Source: Cricetomys ansorgei
Taxonomy: Eukaryota > Chordata > Mammalia > Rodentia > Nesomyidae
DNA: 64,000 bases
Reading direction: 5' to 3'
Assembly: GCA_026225945.1 (NCBI GenBank)
Contig: JAMJFZ010000597.1
Span: forward strand, 7,228,501-7,292,500
Positions 12,115 through 23,185 of the stretch are shown piece after piece; position 1 is the first letter of the stretch; each line of letters opens with the position of its first letter. A program made the translations under genes and the position numbers. The notes under the pieces are model-generated. The model was not told the DNA's origin, ran no database searches, and saw only the letters and a list, made by a program, of their open reading frames with translations.

Positions 12115-12640
12115 AGACGGATGGAGAGAGAAGCAGCATGAGATGTGGGCTTCCGGCCATGACGTGGCGGATGCACTCTTGAACTCATAACAGATATGGT
12201 GGTCAACACAAGCTCTGGCCCACTAACCTTCTGTCATGGAAGGAGGGGCTCACAGGGCTCCGCCTCTCCCTGAAGAGTTATAAAAGCTAACAATTGGTGG
12301 GGGAGGGAAAGGCTTTATCAGTGGTGTAGCCACTGGTAAGGTGTCCACACTCCTGTAAATAAGCCTCCCTCCCCCAAGCTCCCAGAAACAAACCTAATGA
12401 AACTTACTGGGTAAAAAAAACAAAACAAAAAAAAAAAAAAAAGAAAGAAAGAAAAGAAAAAAACGACATTAAAGTAGAAGTGGGGCTGGTGCGGGGAAGG
12501 AGAGGATGGGTGGGACTGGGAGGCGAGATGGGAGGGTGAGAGGTGAGTGTGATCAAAATACATTATGTACATGACGAAAATGTCATAGTGAAACCCATTA
12601 TTACGTATACTTACTATATACTCATAAAACATTAAGAGAA
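12115..12640 (+). mobile_element. Rodent L1 3' UTR and tail
   Basis: ggagagagaagcagcatgag, tgacgtggcggatgcactct, agttataaaagctaacaatt, ggtgtagccactggtaaggt and the A-rich/purine block 12410-12470 follow the Lx 3' UTR. It ends gtgatcaaaatacattatg and catagtgaaacccattatta. Confidence 0.75.
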
Positions 12641-13379
12641 ACGGGCTGCTACTTTAAAAACCTATTTTAAAAGACCAAAGCCACAAATCTGTAGGAGAAG
12701 AATCAGGTCAGGGGCTCTCCATGTGCTGTGTCCCTCAGGTCACGACTGGACGTATGGCGGATAGCCCTTCATGTGCTCCCAAAGACATGACACGAAGGGG
12801 ACACACCTGCCACCCAGATTCCACACAGAATGGCACCCCACTGCCACAGTCTCTCCCCAGATGCTAGATTATCTCCACCAACTGAGCAGACTGACATCTG
12901 AGATCCAAGGTGCCATAGTTCTTGACTCTAAGATGCCACCAAATGTCAGGCATATTGACGATGTAACAACTCCTGGCTGGGCAGGCATCCTACATGCCAC
13001 GTACATATCATGAGGGTCGTTCTGACTTCTGGCGTGCTCCAATGGAAACAGTGGGTATTTCCAGTATTTAGTATACTACTGTGACCCTCTCTGCTCCGTG
13101 CAACCCTCCTTCTGGTTCTCGTGCATGGCTTCCCATACTCTCCAGCAGCCCATTCCTACTAAGGGGCTACAGCACGGTCTCTAACCCCTGGTTGAGCCTG
13201 CTTCCTGTGTGTCGCTGGAAGGTGAAGCACTAGGATCTCGAAGGCACTAGCAGATGAGGCTGGTTGGGGACAGCTTGTGTCTGGTGAAACACACAGGCTT
13301 GCGTCGCTCACCCAGAACCTTTCCCTGGCATGGACTTCTATTTGATTACCATCCAGAAGCCTCAAAGGAAACAGCTTTG
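12641..13379. other. Unique intronic sequence
   Basis: Nothing recognised. Opposing open frames (12771-13013 + and 13159-13395 -) lack domain or splice evidence. Confidence 0.35.
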
Positions 13380-13545
13380 TTGGGTGTAGCAACACACACC
13401 TGCAATCCCAGTACTTGGGGGGCTAGGGCAGGAGGATGGAGAGCTTGAGACAGCCTGGCTTTATAGCAAGTTGCAGGTCAGTTGGGGCTCTAGAATAAGA
13501 CCCTGTATCCAAACCAAACCAAGACAAAACCAAACAAAACAAAGT
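13380..13545 (+). mobile_element. B1/B4-type SINE (7SL-derived half)
   Basis: gggtgtagcaacacacacct, gcaatcccagtacttggggg and gagacagcctggctttatag, then an ACCAAA-rich tail. Confidence 0.75.
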
Positions 13546-13983
13546 TTCAATTACATCACTGTGCTTCATGTGCTCCTTTCTCCTAAATACACAGCAGCTA
13601 GACCCAGGCTTTGTCTTTCTCTCTTCAAAAACTCAAGGGAAGAAATCCATGATGGGAAAATTGCTGCTGTGTGAGTTTGGGTAGGTAAACAACCTCTCTG
13701 TACCTTTTTTCTCACCAGTAAAGCATTCACAACATCTTTCTCAGAGATCTGCTTGTGAAAACTATGATAGTAGACAGGGTCTATACCACAGTGTCTGGGC
13801 ATACAGTCGGTGTTCATGTCAGCCTGCAGAACAACAGCATGTCCTAGGCTTAAACGGAGCCTGAACTCATGAAGGTGCATGATTTTAAATGTTGTTGGCA
13901 CATCCAGGCACTTTTGAGGTGTTCCTTGCCCTCCCTGTTTCCTGAGATGGAGTGCAGTGAGATTCTGGAGAAGGCTGGCCATG

Positions 13984-14065
13984 GCTGGGGATGTCCCTCT
14001 GTAGCAGAGCATTGGCCTAGCATGCCTACAACCCAGAGCTGATCTCCAGCACCGTAAAATAAAAG
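13984..14065 (+). mobile_element. ID-type SINE
   Basis: ggctggggatgtccctctgt, agcagagcattggcctagca, tgcctacaacccagagctg and a gcaccgtaaaataaaa tail. A 168-codon minus-strand frame crossing it (13566-14072) is not supported as a gene. Confidence 0.7.
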
Positions 14066-14224
14066 TTAACACAGTACACAGGATTCTCCACTTGAGTGGA
14101 CAGGGTGCCTACAAGGCAGTGTGTTTCAGAGTAGCACCATGACCTGAGCAGAGCGACACGTGAGCTGAATCCACCCCAGGAAGACCCAACCAATATCCAG
14201 GCAACAAGTTAATGGAACTTCTGG

Positions 14225-14415
14225 CAAGAGTGAATGCGAATCCATCAGTGAGTCAGAGAATTTGAGGGAACAATTGTCAAAAAGTCCCTCACTCTCTCTT
14301 TCTCCCCCCTGAAAAGAGCCAAATTAGATTAATTTGCCTTCTCACTCTGAGTGTGGCTCTGAAGTGACTAATTATTACTCCTTTAGTCATAGTCAGGGTT
14401 CGTGTTCCCAAACCC
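14225..14415. promoter_or_regulatory. Candidate conserved non-coding block with a palindromic SOX-like site
   Basis: Repeat-free AT-balanced stretch. It contains ACAATTGT (14270-14277, a palindromic SOX-type site) and clustered homeodomain-like cores (attagattaattt, gactaattattac). Conservation is inferred only from its composition and lack of repeats. Confidence 0.3.
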
Positions 14416-14521
14416 AGAGCAGGGTAGAAACTGGCCCCAGTGGAAGGAGAGCAGCGACTCGCGGGGCTGAGCTCGGAGGAGCACGGCATTCAGAGCAGAG
14501 GGTCTCGGCGAGCACAGCTCT

Positions 14522-14693
14522 GTTCCCTAGGGGACAACTGGCAATAACTGGGAACATTCTGACTGTCACAGCTGCTGGAGTGTGGGTGGTACTTGATGCC
14601 AGAGATGCTGCCATACGTTGTGTAATGCACAGCACAGCCACGCCAACAAAATGATGGCTTCACACTTCAATAGTACCAGGTTTAAACCACTGA
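14522..14693 (+). mobile_element. MER20 (hAT-Charlie) DNA transposon
   Basis: ggacaactggcaataactgg, gactgtcacagctg, gccagagatgctgccatacg, aatgcacagcacagcc and caatagtaccaggtttaaac reproduce the MER20 order almost end to end. Confidence 0.75.
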
Positions 14694-14904
14694 GATCTAG
14701 CAGGGAAGGAAAAAGGAGAAGCACCTAAGGAAACAGAGGAATTAAAAACAAATAAAACCTAGGAGATCCCAGAGGAGAGCGTGTAAGGACATAGGGAGTA
14801 GCCAGTTCTCTGTGACTCTGAGAGGATATGCCAGGAGACCCGGATGTGTCCACCGACAGTGGGAGGTCACAATGAAGATCCACCTGGGGAGAAGAGTGTG
14901 TGCG

Positions 14905-15245
14905 TTCCTTTTCTTGTTATGTCAAAATGCCTGACAAAGCAACTTGAAGAAGGAAGGAATTATTCTGGCTCACAGGTGAAGGGTACAGTCCATCATGGCA
15001 CGGTGATGTCATCAGCAATGGCAGCATACGCTCGAAGTAGCTGTCCATGTTGCCTTCACAGTCAGGAGTCAGAGAGAGGGAGCCACATGCTGATGTCAGC
15101 CCGTGGGGTGGTGCTGTCCATATTTAGGGTGGATCTCCCCACCTCAGTTAACCCAGTCTAAAAGTCCCCTCACAGGTATGCCCAGTGGTAAGTCTCCTAG
15201 GTGATTCCAGATGCTGTCAAAATTTTAGTCAATATTAGCCATCTC
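14905..15245 (-). mobile_element. Rodent MaLR-class LTR
   Basis: ttccttttcttgttatgtc, atgcctgacaaagcaacttg, acagtccatcatggcacgg, gtggtgctgtccatatttag, cctcagttaacccagtctaa and the gattccagatgctgtcaa end match a common rodent LTR in antisense. It is related to the 5199-5573 family but distinct from it. Confidence 0.6.
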
Positions 15246-15982
15246 TAGGGTTAAATCCAGACTGATGGAAATTGAAAAGTGGATGGACAATGAAGATGTA
15301 GGGAAACGTGTAGATGTACCTTTCTAAAGGATGCTGCTCTGAAACAGACAGAGACAGTGATTGGAGGAACTGGGTGCTAGAACTTCTTTGAAATGATAGC
15401 TATTTTAAGCACTGACTTCTTTGTCATGGTGGACACCTGACTGTCTTTCTAAAAAGTGCCCTGTGGTTTCTATTGTTGAAAGCTGGATTGTTCTCTTAGC
15501 AACATGCACCCAGAGAGAGAGAGAGAAGAGGGAACTCAGCAGGTAACAGTGTGCCCACTTGACCTTATGATTGGAAGAATAGAAGGCAAAGGCAGCCGTG
15601 CAGTGAGCAGAGGGTCCATGTGCATTAGTTACTGGTCTATACTGCAGAATGCCTTTGGAGGAGGGAAACATTTGATGATTTTTCAAGTACATTAGGAATT
15701 CACAAGACCAGCCAGCTAAGCTCCCAAGCACAAGCCCTCAGGGGATTCCACTTAATGAATGTTTAAAAGCAACTTGTTGCTGGATTATTACAATTAGCAC
15801 CGGTAAGCAGAGGACTCGGCTGTTCTTGGGGAAAACGGCCTCTTCTTACTTTGATGTCCTAATCATTACTTAACAGTGTGTTCGAGTTTATTTTGATGTC
15901 TTCAATGATCTTCGGGACATAACTTGCTTCCTGAGCCTCTCTTTCCTCTTATGTAAAAGAGAATCATGATGTCTAGTCAAAC
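15246..15982. other. Unique intronic sequence
   Basis: No repeat recognised. Opposing frames 15405-15731 (-) and 15504-15695 (+) are unsupported. A short (GA)n lies near 15511-15525. Confidence 0.35.
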
Positions 15983-16130
15983 TCAGATGTGGTGGCGTGT
16001 GGCTGTCATCCCAGCAAGCACTTGGAAGACAAAGTCAGGAGAATCAACAGTATCCTTGGATACATAGTGAGTTAAGGGCTAGCCTGAGCTACAAGAGACC
16101 CTGCCCTTCCCTCCCTCACAAAGAGAATTA
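15983..16130 (+). mobile_element. B1-type SINE
   Basis: tgtggtggcgtgtggctgtc, atcccagcaagcacttggaa and gctagcctgagctacaagag, old and diverged. Confidence 0.75.
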
Positions 16131-17125
16131 TTTTGCTGATTAGATAAAATTATACTTAAAAGGCCCAACACACTGCTTCACGGACTCCTGGCCCTCTAAC
16201 CCCTCTGTTCACTGGCCATCTAAAAGTCCAACTTACAAATGACTGACTAGGCAAGGGAAAGCGGTAGATGTGTCCCTCTGCCCATGGTTCACCCACAAGT
16301 GTCACTTTATCCAAAGGTGCCTGGAACCGTTCCACACATCTGCTCCCTAAGAAAGGGACAGGTGAGATTCACGGCTGAGAACAGGTTCATGCTGCCTCCA
16401 TCTCAAGTGGCTCTAATTTACTCCTCATTCTTTCCCTTCCTCATCCTTCTAGTGTATGTGGGATCCTGTAAGGTGGAGACATTCACGGGGGCCCTCAAAG
16501 CTCTAGGGAAGAGTGAGCTCTCTGTGTCTAGGGGATGGGGGCTGGTGGCTAAGGACGTGATGTCTAAGAATTTGGAGGGACCAGACTAGGCAGAGAAGTA
16601 CAAGATAACATTGTTGCCATATGTAGCATGGGAAGCCTCTGGAAGTCTAACTGGGGTAATGTCTTGTTTTGGTTTATTATTTTAAATAGGCGCACTAGGT
16701 TCCAAGGGAAGATGACATTGCAGGGTTTATGTATGGACACAGGAGGTAACTTTAAAGGTTGCTGCATTGTTTGGTGGAGTTTGGCAATTGACAAACACGA
16801 GCTCCCTCTCTTCTCTGTGCTACAATTCCATCAACAATGCGATGCATCATTAGAACTGAGTTTGGGGCGGTGGTAAGCAAATATTCCATTTTCTAAGCTC
16901 CAGATTCATTCTTAGGAGGAATGCTCCCAGAGGTGAAGGTCAGCTCCCAGACTGCAGGCAGCATGGTAGAGGCACCTGCCCTAGGAGGAACAATGCAGAG
17001 AGAGACAAGGATGGAGGAAGGAAAGGGAAAAAGACTGGAAGGAACCAGCCCGGGGTGTCCTGACAAAGCAGAGGGCATTGCTGTGTGTGGAAGGTGCTGG
17101 CTTAGGAACTGGACTTGTGTGCTTA
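16131..17125. other. Unique intronic sequence
   Basis: No repeat or gene evidence. The frame 16921-17298 (+) runs into the following SINE and shows no family. Confidence 0.35.
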
Positions 17126-17127
17126 AG

Positions 17128-17451
17128 AGTGGCCGTACAAGAGCTGAGGAGGTACCTCAGTCAGTGAAGTGCGGCCTGGAAATGCAAGAGCCTCATTTGG
17201 ATCCCCAGAATCCATGTTTAAAAGCAAAGCAGAGTGTGGTGACACAGACTCAGAATTCCAGCCCTGGGAAGGTGGTGATAGACCCTGAGGCGTGCTAGCC
17301 AGCCAGCTTAGCCTATTTAGCAAGTTCCAGCTGCCTCAGAAAAAATAAAGTGTGTGCATGAGGAATGACATCCAAAGACACCTAAGGATTGTTTTCCAGC
17401 CTCTTCTCTCCCCCCCCCACTCACACACACACACATACACACACATGCAGG

Positions 17452-17502
<51 letters not shown>

Positions 17503-17525
17503 GCACACAGGCACACATACACAGA
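17128..17525 (+). mobile_element. Long B2-superfamily SINE with a CA-expanded tail
   Basis: gctgaggaggtacctcagtc, gatccccagaatccatg, gctagccagccagcttagcc, gaggaatgacatccaaagac, then a cctcttctctccccc run into (CA)n. Same type as 4203-4620, 29930-30268 (-), 39118-39420 and 46361-46690. Confidence 0.7.
17420..17522. repeat. (CA)n microsatellite
   Basis: Interrupted CA array. The pure core is about 40 bp at 17459-17499. Cys/Val- and His/Thr-rich frames here are artefacts of it. Confidence 0.95.
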
Positions 17526-17611
17526 GAGAGAGCGGGAGAGAGAGAGGAGAGAGAAGCATCACAGGTATGCTGGGGCAGTCTGCTCTGATTAGGACAGCAA
17601 GGAGTTTTCTA

Positions 17612-17720
17612 GAGGGCATCTTATCCAACTCCTCATCTTAGGAAAATGAGTCTAGACCAGAAAAGTGACTGGTTAAGCCATGCAGGAGGCAGCAGGGCAG
17701 TGCTGGAAGCAGAAATGTGA
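17612..17720 (+). repeat. MIR SINE fragment
   Basis: catcttatccaactcctcat, gaaaatgagtctagaccaga and agtgactggttaagcc follow the MIR core. Confidence 0.5.
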
Positions 17721-19499
17721 AGCAGTTGATTTTCAGAGGGAGAAAGATGGCACAGTCGGTCAGCAAATGGACCATCATCCTCCACTCTTTCCCTCTCCCT
17801 CGTTCTCCCAGCCCCACCGCTTCCCTTCTGGGTGATCACTGTGCCCATGCTGACAGGACGGCTGCTTGTCTAGCTTCCAATAATCTTAAAGAGCTCTTTC
17901 TTGTCATGCACCCCAATATCCACAGCTCCTAGCAAGGCAGGGGTGTCCCCCCCCAGCTTCTCACCCACAGCTACTGCTCATTTGCTTCACACAGATGGAG
18001 GAAGCTCACCATTTTCTGCGGTTTCCCTCCCAGCCCACCACCCTCAGAGGCACAAAACAAAATGCCTTCTCTCAGGGGTGTTTGATCTGTTTTGTAAGTT
18101 ACCAGTGCCTACTAGCCAATAACCACCCTGGGTGTGTTTGGCCAATAGCCACTGAGTATTCCTATAAACCCATTGATTCGAGAGCAACTCTTAGTGTCGA
18201 GACAGAATTAGATCAAAGTTTGGCATTGCTCCAGGGAGTAGAGAAGATCTGAGATGGGATCACGTTGAGAAAGATATGCATCCAAGTAGGATGTCTGCCC
18301 TTTCCACTCCAAAAGCAGAGAGAAATCGACATGCTTTTATGTCCTAGAGCAGGAAGGCATTCAATGAGACAACCCTCAGCAGAAGCTGAGCTTCTCAAAG
18401 CAAAGGCAGGGAGGTAAGGGGTGAGTGTCAACACTTCTGACCCTGTGCCAATTTCTGCTGACTTAGGCAGAGACAAGTAAATGTTGGGGTTTGGAGGGGG
18501 ACTGGAGGGTGGAGAAGGAGGTCAGCAACTGTGCTGGAAAGTGACACTGCCCTCTGCTAGGGTGAAGGCAGAGGGAGTCACCCTCTTCTCTTCATGATCT
18601 TTTAAATGCATTGTAAAAAGTAAGAATAAATAACAACTATTAATTTTCCTGTCTATGCGGTAACCCCAGCACCTAACCTCCCCCTCCCACTTTTGACATG
18701 TGAGAGGGACCAGAAACAAAAGGTGCCTTCTCATCCAGGCTGCCATCTGTCCACAGTTGCCAGTGAGCTGAATTTGCCAACAACTCCCAGTCTGGGGCTC
18801 TTGGGAGAGGCAAGCTAAGTTGTGCTCTGATGAAGCCTGCAGCTACAGCTGATCTGGTGGATCTGGGAGGCTGGGTCCATGGGAAATTGTTCCTTCAAGA
18901 GGCAGGTCTAGATCACTCTCTGTCTGGAGGTGTTGATGTCATAAAAATGGCAGAATCGGGGCGGGGGGGGTGGATAAGAAGGGAAGGGAAACCTGAACAA
19001 CCCAAAGGTTTTAAGGAGGCACAGCTGCAAATAAAATCTGATTGGGATCAGTTCTCCTCCTCATTTGCCCTCACCAGTGCCTCTCTGCAAAGTTCCAGAT
19101 CCTGTCTACATGCTCACAGGCTTTGTGGGGCTGGGGATATGGTAGCAAAGTCATTGATTTGGAACCAAACTTCTTGCTGGGAATTTACTATGTATCTGGG
19201 GAATCTGACCATTTTCTCTTATGAAATGGGGTCATAGTTCCCTCCCAGGGTGACTCTAGACTTCAAGGGAGTAGACAGAGTTAATGCATATAAACCCCCA
19301 GTGACTGGGAGTGGAGGGCCTCAGCAGACTCCATTTTCATTCCTAACATTTTCTTTGCTGAAGAAAAGCCCGGCCTTTGCAAACCCTGCTTATGCACAAA
19401 AGATCTTCATTTGCCCACCCCTGGAGATGTTCGCAGGATACACAAAGGTGTCTACTCAGGCAGCACAGGATGGGGACACGTACACTGTGCTGAGCTGAT
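17721..19499. other. Mostly unique intronic sequence; MIR-like piece at 19080-19260
   Basis: No exon signature. The 19190-19260 text (gaccattttctcttatgaaa followed by tggggtca) resembles the MIR3/MIRb end. A G-run lies at 18960-18970. Confidence 0.35.
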
Positions 19500-19785
19500 C
19501 ATAAATCTGAATGAAATAATTATGTAAAGTATTCAAGAGCAATTCAGCAGGAAGATGCCTCATCTGCCTTGATGGCCTTCTCAATTACTCATTTTTAGTA
19601 TTGCATTATACGGTTTCTGGCAATAATTATTAAACATTTCAACTGCACTGTGATATAAAACTTAAAAGGCTGATTTATCACCTAGGCATTAGGCTACCTA
19701 GTATAAAATTTCCTGTTTATATATTTATATGGTTCTATTTGTTTAAAACTATTTATCAGAGTGGTTTTCTACCAGTGAGTTGAAA
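19500..19785. promoter_or_regulatory. Candidate conserved AT-rich non-coding block
   Basis: No repeat signature. Contains several homeodomain-like cores (aataattatg, caattactca, caataattattaaac) and GATA-like tttatcac/tttatcag. Ends at the (CA)n tract. Confidence 0.3.
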
Positions 19786-19800
19786 CTGATGTCCCCCCCA

Positions 19801-19801
<1 letters not shown>

Positions 19802-19852
<51 letters not shown>
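19802..19852. repeat. (CA)n microsatellite
   Basis: A 50-bp uninterrupted CA run, preceded by a short C run. Confidence 0.97.
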
Positions 19853-19855
<3 letters not shown>

Positions 19856-20059
19856 GAAGGCCGAGGGTGAATGAGGTGAGCCGAGCTGTGATGCACTTTC
19901 AGTCCTGTGTGGTCTGAGCCCAGGCTCCCTGCTTGCTAGACCCAGCTTCTGAATCTGTGAAGAGGGAGCTGTTTCCACTTCACATGATCATTGAGATAAT
20001 TATGTGAAATAAATATGAAGCATTGAGAGAAATGTGAGGTATGTCCTACTATGCAGTAG

Positions 20060-20360
20060 ATACTACTACTAGGATTCCTTGACTCTCACCCTCAACAAAT
20101 GAAACTCTTCCCAGTGCATGAACTTCAACCTCGTGCCAGCCTCCAGGCACTGAGGGTGCTGACAGAGCTTAATCATGGGAGGTAACTCAGTACTCCAGGT
20201 ACCTAGGAAGACATCTTCTTACATAATCATGATGCAGCCGGATCAAGACACCAAGGTACAGAGAGGTGGGTAACTTTATTAAGCTCCTTCATTTAAACAG
20301 GAATCTGATCCAGGTTTGCACCCCTCCAACTTGTGCACCCTCCCTCTGCCACCCCAGGCC
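20060..20360 (+). repeat. MIR/L2-derived sequence
   Basis: cgtgccagcctccaggcact near 20140 and gtacagagaggtgggtaact at 20255 are core MIR phrases in the right order. Confidence 0.5.
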
Positions 20361-20575
20361 TCCTCTGAGGATGTCAAGAGGCACACGTCACCTGATTGGA
20401 AGGAGAATTCTGCTTTCTCTTCCAGATTTTTCTAGAGAAGTTCTCTTTTTCATCTTGAGGATTTCCTACTCCTAGTAGATAACAGGTTCTCCAAAGTCCA
20501 TCTCCACCCTTCTTAGCATCTTCCAGTCCTCATGTGTGTTCTGTTTTCTCTGAGGCCACTCTGGATGTTCTGGAA

Positions 20576-20704
20576 GGGGCTGGAGAGATTAGTCAAGTGC
20601 TATTCCGCTTGCTATTCCAGAGGATCTGAGTTCAATTCCCAGCACCCACATGGCTGCTCACAACCATCTGTGGCTCATCCAGCACTCTTTTCTGGCCTCC
20701 ATGG

Positions 20705-20749
<45 letters not shown>

Positions 20750-20800
20750 GGCAAAATGCTCATATACACAAAATTGAAACATAAATAAACATAACTAAAA
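20576..20800 (+). mobile_element. B3-type SINE with internal (TC)n
   Basis: gggctggagagattagtcaa, gaggatctgagttcaattcc, cagcacccacatggctgctc and ttttctggcctccatgggca, then (TC)n at 20709-20746, then the aggcaaaatgctcatataca tail. Confidence 0.85.
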
Positions 20801-21029
20801 TGGAAAGAACGCCCAGGAGGTGACTGTTACACCCCTACACACATGCGCACACCTGCCCCAGGTCTATAGGAGCTGCCCATTGCATTCGGGGGCGGGAGCT
20901 GTGCTAGATTTAGGGATGGGCCAGCTGGGATGGTGCCCTGGATACCAGGCTGCAAGGAGCAGAACATGGCTGGAAATGTACTGAGCTGGAGAAAATGGTC
21001 TTTCCTAGAACTATTGACAGCTCACATGA

Positions 21030-21235
21030 CAGGAGGATGATAATGATAGTGTTTATAATAATAATACACACTGATTGTAACACACAGGGTGATAGCTTTA
21101 CCTCTTAGTGCCTTTGTTGATTGATTGAGTAAAACCCCTCTAGCCCACGGATGGGGATACTGTCATTACCACCCATTCTACAAGAGGAGACTCGGTCCAG
21201 AGAAGTAATGCTGACAGTGAACAAGGCTCCTGGGC
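21030..21235 (+). repeat. MIR SINE
   Basis: gatgataatgatagtg, ggtgatagctttacctctta, ggggatactgtcattaccac and ggagactcggtccagagaag follow MIR. Confidence 0.6.
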
Positions 21236-21952
21236 CCTGCCAGACCAGACACCTACGCCACTGTCTGTTGGCAGAAGCTCCCCCCACCCCCTCAGACATT
21301 AAGTGTGAAGAATTGGTGCAGGCACCGCCTCCAGGCCTCTGTGGTGTGAAGCACACAGGTCAGGGCCATGCTAATGCTCAGGGGCATAAGGAGAAGTACT
21401 GCTGAGCCTGCAGTCTTTCCAGATTCCTTCTCCCACACAGCACTCAGCCTCTTCCTCCAAGTGAATGTTGGGCAAATATTTAGAGAGCATCACTCTGAAA
21501 GGAGGCCAAGTTACTAGTCTGCCCAGTGCACCCACACCCTTGGTCCAGCCTTGCTCCTAAGCCTGGCATGCTGTGTTGGCTCCCAGTATGTACAGGAACC
21601 CACACAGCACAGAGGACTGATTTAATCTGTCTTTAATGGGAACACAATCTGGTGGCTTTGAGAATGAGCCCTGGGTGGATTTGGAGGCCATGTGCCCAGG
21701 TTCCAGAGGGGACACAGACAGTGCTTTTGGCTGAATCAACCCCTGCCAGATCCCTGAGAGCCTCTTGGATCTAGAAGCACAAGAACACCCTGGGGATGAT
21801 AAAATAAAGCAGGAAAAAATAGGAAAGATGAATAAATCAAAGGTAAGAATCTGTTTGAAGAGGTTCTGGTGAAAAGGAAGAATTCTAGGGATTTTGTAAA
21901 AGAGACTTAGTAGAGGGCCCAAATCTTTACAGCCCAGTAGAGGGACTCCTGT
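21236..21952. other. Unique intronic sequence
   Basis: The minus-strand frame 21557-21976 overlaps the next SINE and has no recognisable product. No splice-flanked exon. Confidence 0.35.
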
Positions 21953-22129
21953 TACACCAGGTGTGGAGGTGCACACTTGTCACGTGAACATTTAGGAGGT
22001 GAGGCAGAAGGATCTTGAGTTTGAGGTCAGTTTGAGCTATATAGCAGATTTGAGAGCAGTCTGGAGTATACGCAGAGGCCAAGTCTCAGGAAAAATAGAG
22101 GAGGAGGAGGAAGAGAAGGAGGAGGAGGG
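21953..22129 (+). mobile_element. B1-type SINE ending in a (GGA)n tract
   Basis: caccaggtgtggaggtgcac, ggtgaggcagaaggatcttg and tttgaggtcagtttgagcta. The A-rich tail runs into a purine repeat at 22096-22129. Confidence 0.7.
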
Positions 22130-22481
22130 CTGTCTACCCAAACCTTGCACACAGACCTTCAGATGGTATTTCTGATGGGTTTGGAAGAGTTTGCAAGAAT
22201 GTGGCAGTTCCTAACACACACAAAAAACAAACACAGCTTGTTACAAATTTCCCAGTACAGATGGAGAAAAGGCTATAAGAAAACAAACCAGACTCCTGAG
22301 ACAGTGGGGGTTTTGTCTCCTTTACTTTTCTGCTTTTGCAAAGTTTTCCATAGAGATCTTACTTTTTTAGAGCAATACAAGAAAAATCTTAAATTTTAAG
22401 AAATCTGCCTTTATAATTTCCTACCATGATTTTCAAACAAAAACAACAAAGCAAACAAGAAACAGCAAATCTCCCATAATG

Positions 22482-22654
22482 AGGGCTGGAACAATGGCTA
22501 AGCAGTTAAGAATACTGGCTGATCTTGCAAAGGACCTGGGTTCCATTCCCAGCAACCACATATTTGACAACCATCTGTAAAGCCAGGAGATCTAGCACCC
22601 TCTTCTGGCCTCTGCAAGAACTGCACATACACGGTGCACAGACATACCTTCTAG

Positions 22655-22712
<58 letters not shown>
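22482..22712 (+). mobile_element. B3-type SINE plus (TG)n
   Basis: gagggctggaacaatggcta, agcagttaagaatactggct, ccattcccagcaaccacat, cctcttctggcctctgcaag and ggtgcacagacatacc. A 56-bp pure (GT)n follows at 22657-22712. Confidence 0.85.
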
Positions 22713-22715
<3 letters not shown>

Positions 22716-22984
22716 CACGCGTGCTGTGGGGTGATACAATCGCCAATAATGTCTCTTTCCTTTTCCCTTTTCTCTGCCTTCTGATTGTCCTATAATGAGC
22801 CAACACTGCTAATAGTTAATAGTTAATAATGAGGGCTATTCATAAGGGGCATTCATGCTTCTATTTAGGGTGTCTTCTGGGTTGGTCAACTTCTTGTGTT
22901 GAGGGAATTCCTGCTCTCAGCTGTGGAGCATGCCTGGTGAGGAGAAGGGTACTCACCTTAAAAGGGAGTGTAGACTGAGGGCAT

Positions 22985-23185
22985 ATGTCCTGGATGCATT
23001 ATGAAAGCTATTTCACTCCAAGGAAGGTGGCTATTCTTACTCTCATTTTGCTGCAAGACTGGTGAGCGTCCCAGAGGCTGGGCCCGAGTCATGCCCCTAG
23101 AAAGCGGCAGAGCTGTGTTTGAATCTGACCTTGCCTGACTCAAAAAGTACTGACGTGTGTAGTTTCTGCTCTACCAGCCCCTCCT
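22985..23185 (+). repeat. MIR SINE
   Basis: ttatgaaagctatttcactc, gtggctattcttactctcat, gcggcagagctgtgtttgaa and ctgaccttgcctgactc follow the MIR core and 3' end. Confidence 0.55.

Noticed and set aside
13566..14072. 168-codon minus-strand frame
   Set aside because: Overlaps an ID-type SINE, shows no domain and no splice signals in register, and has no Spon1 or other recognisable match.
17317..17592. Cys/Val-rich and His/Thr-rich frames on both strands
   Set aside because: Translation of a CA microsatellite.
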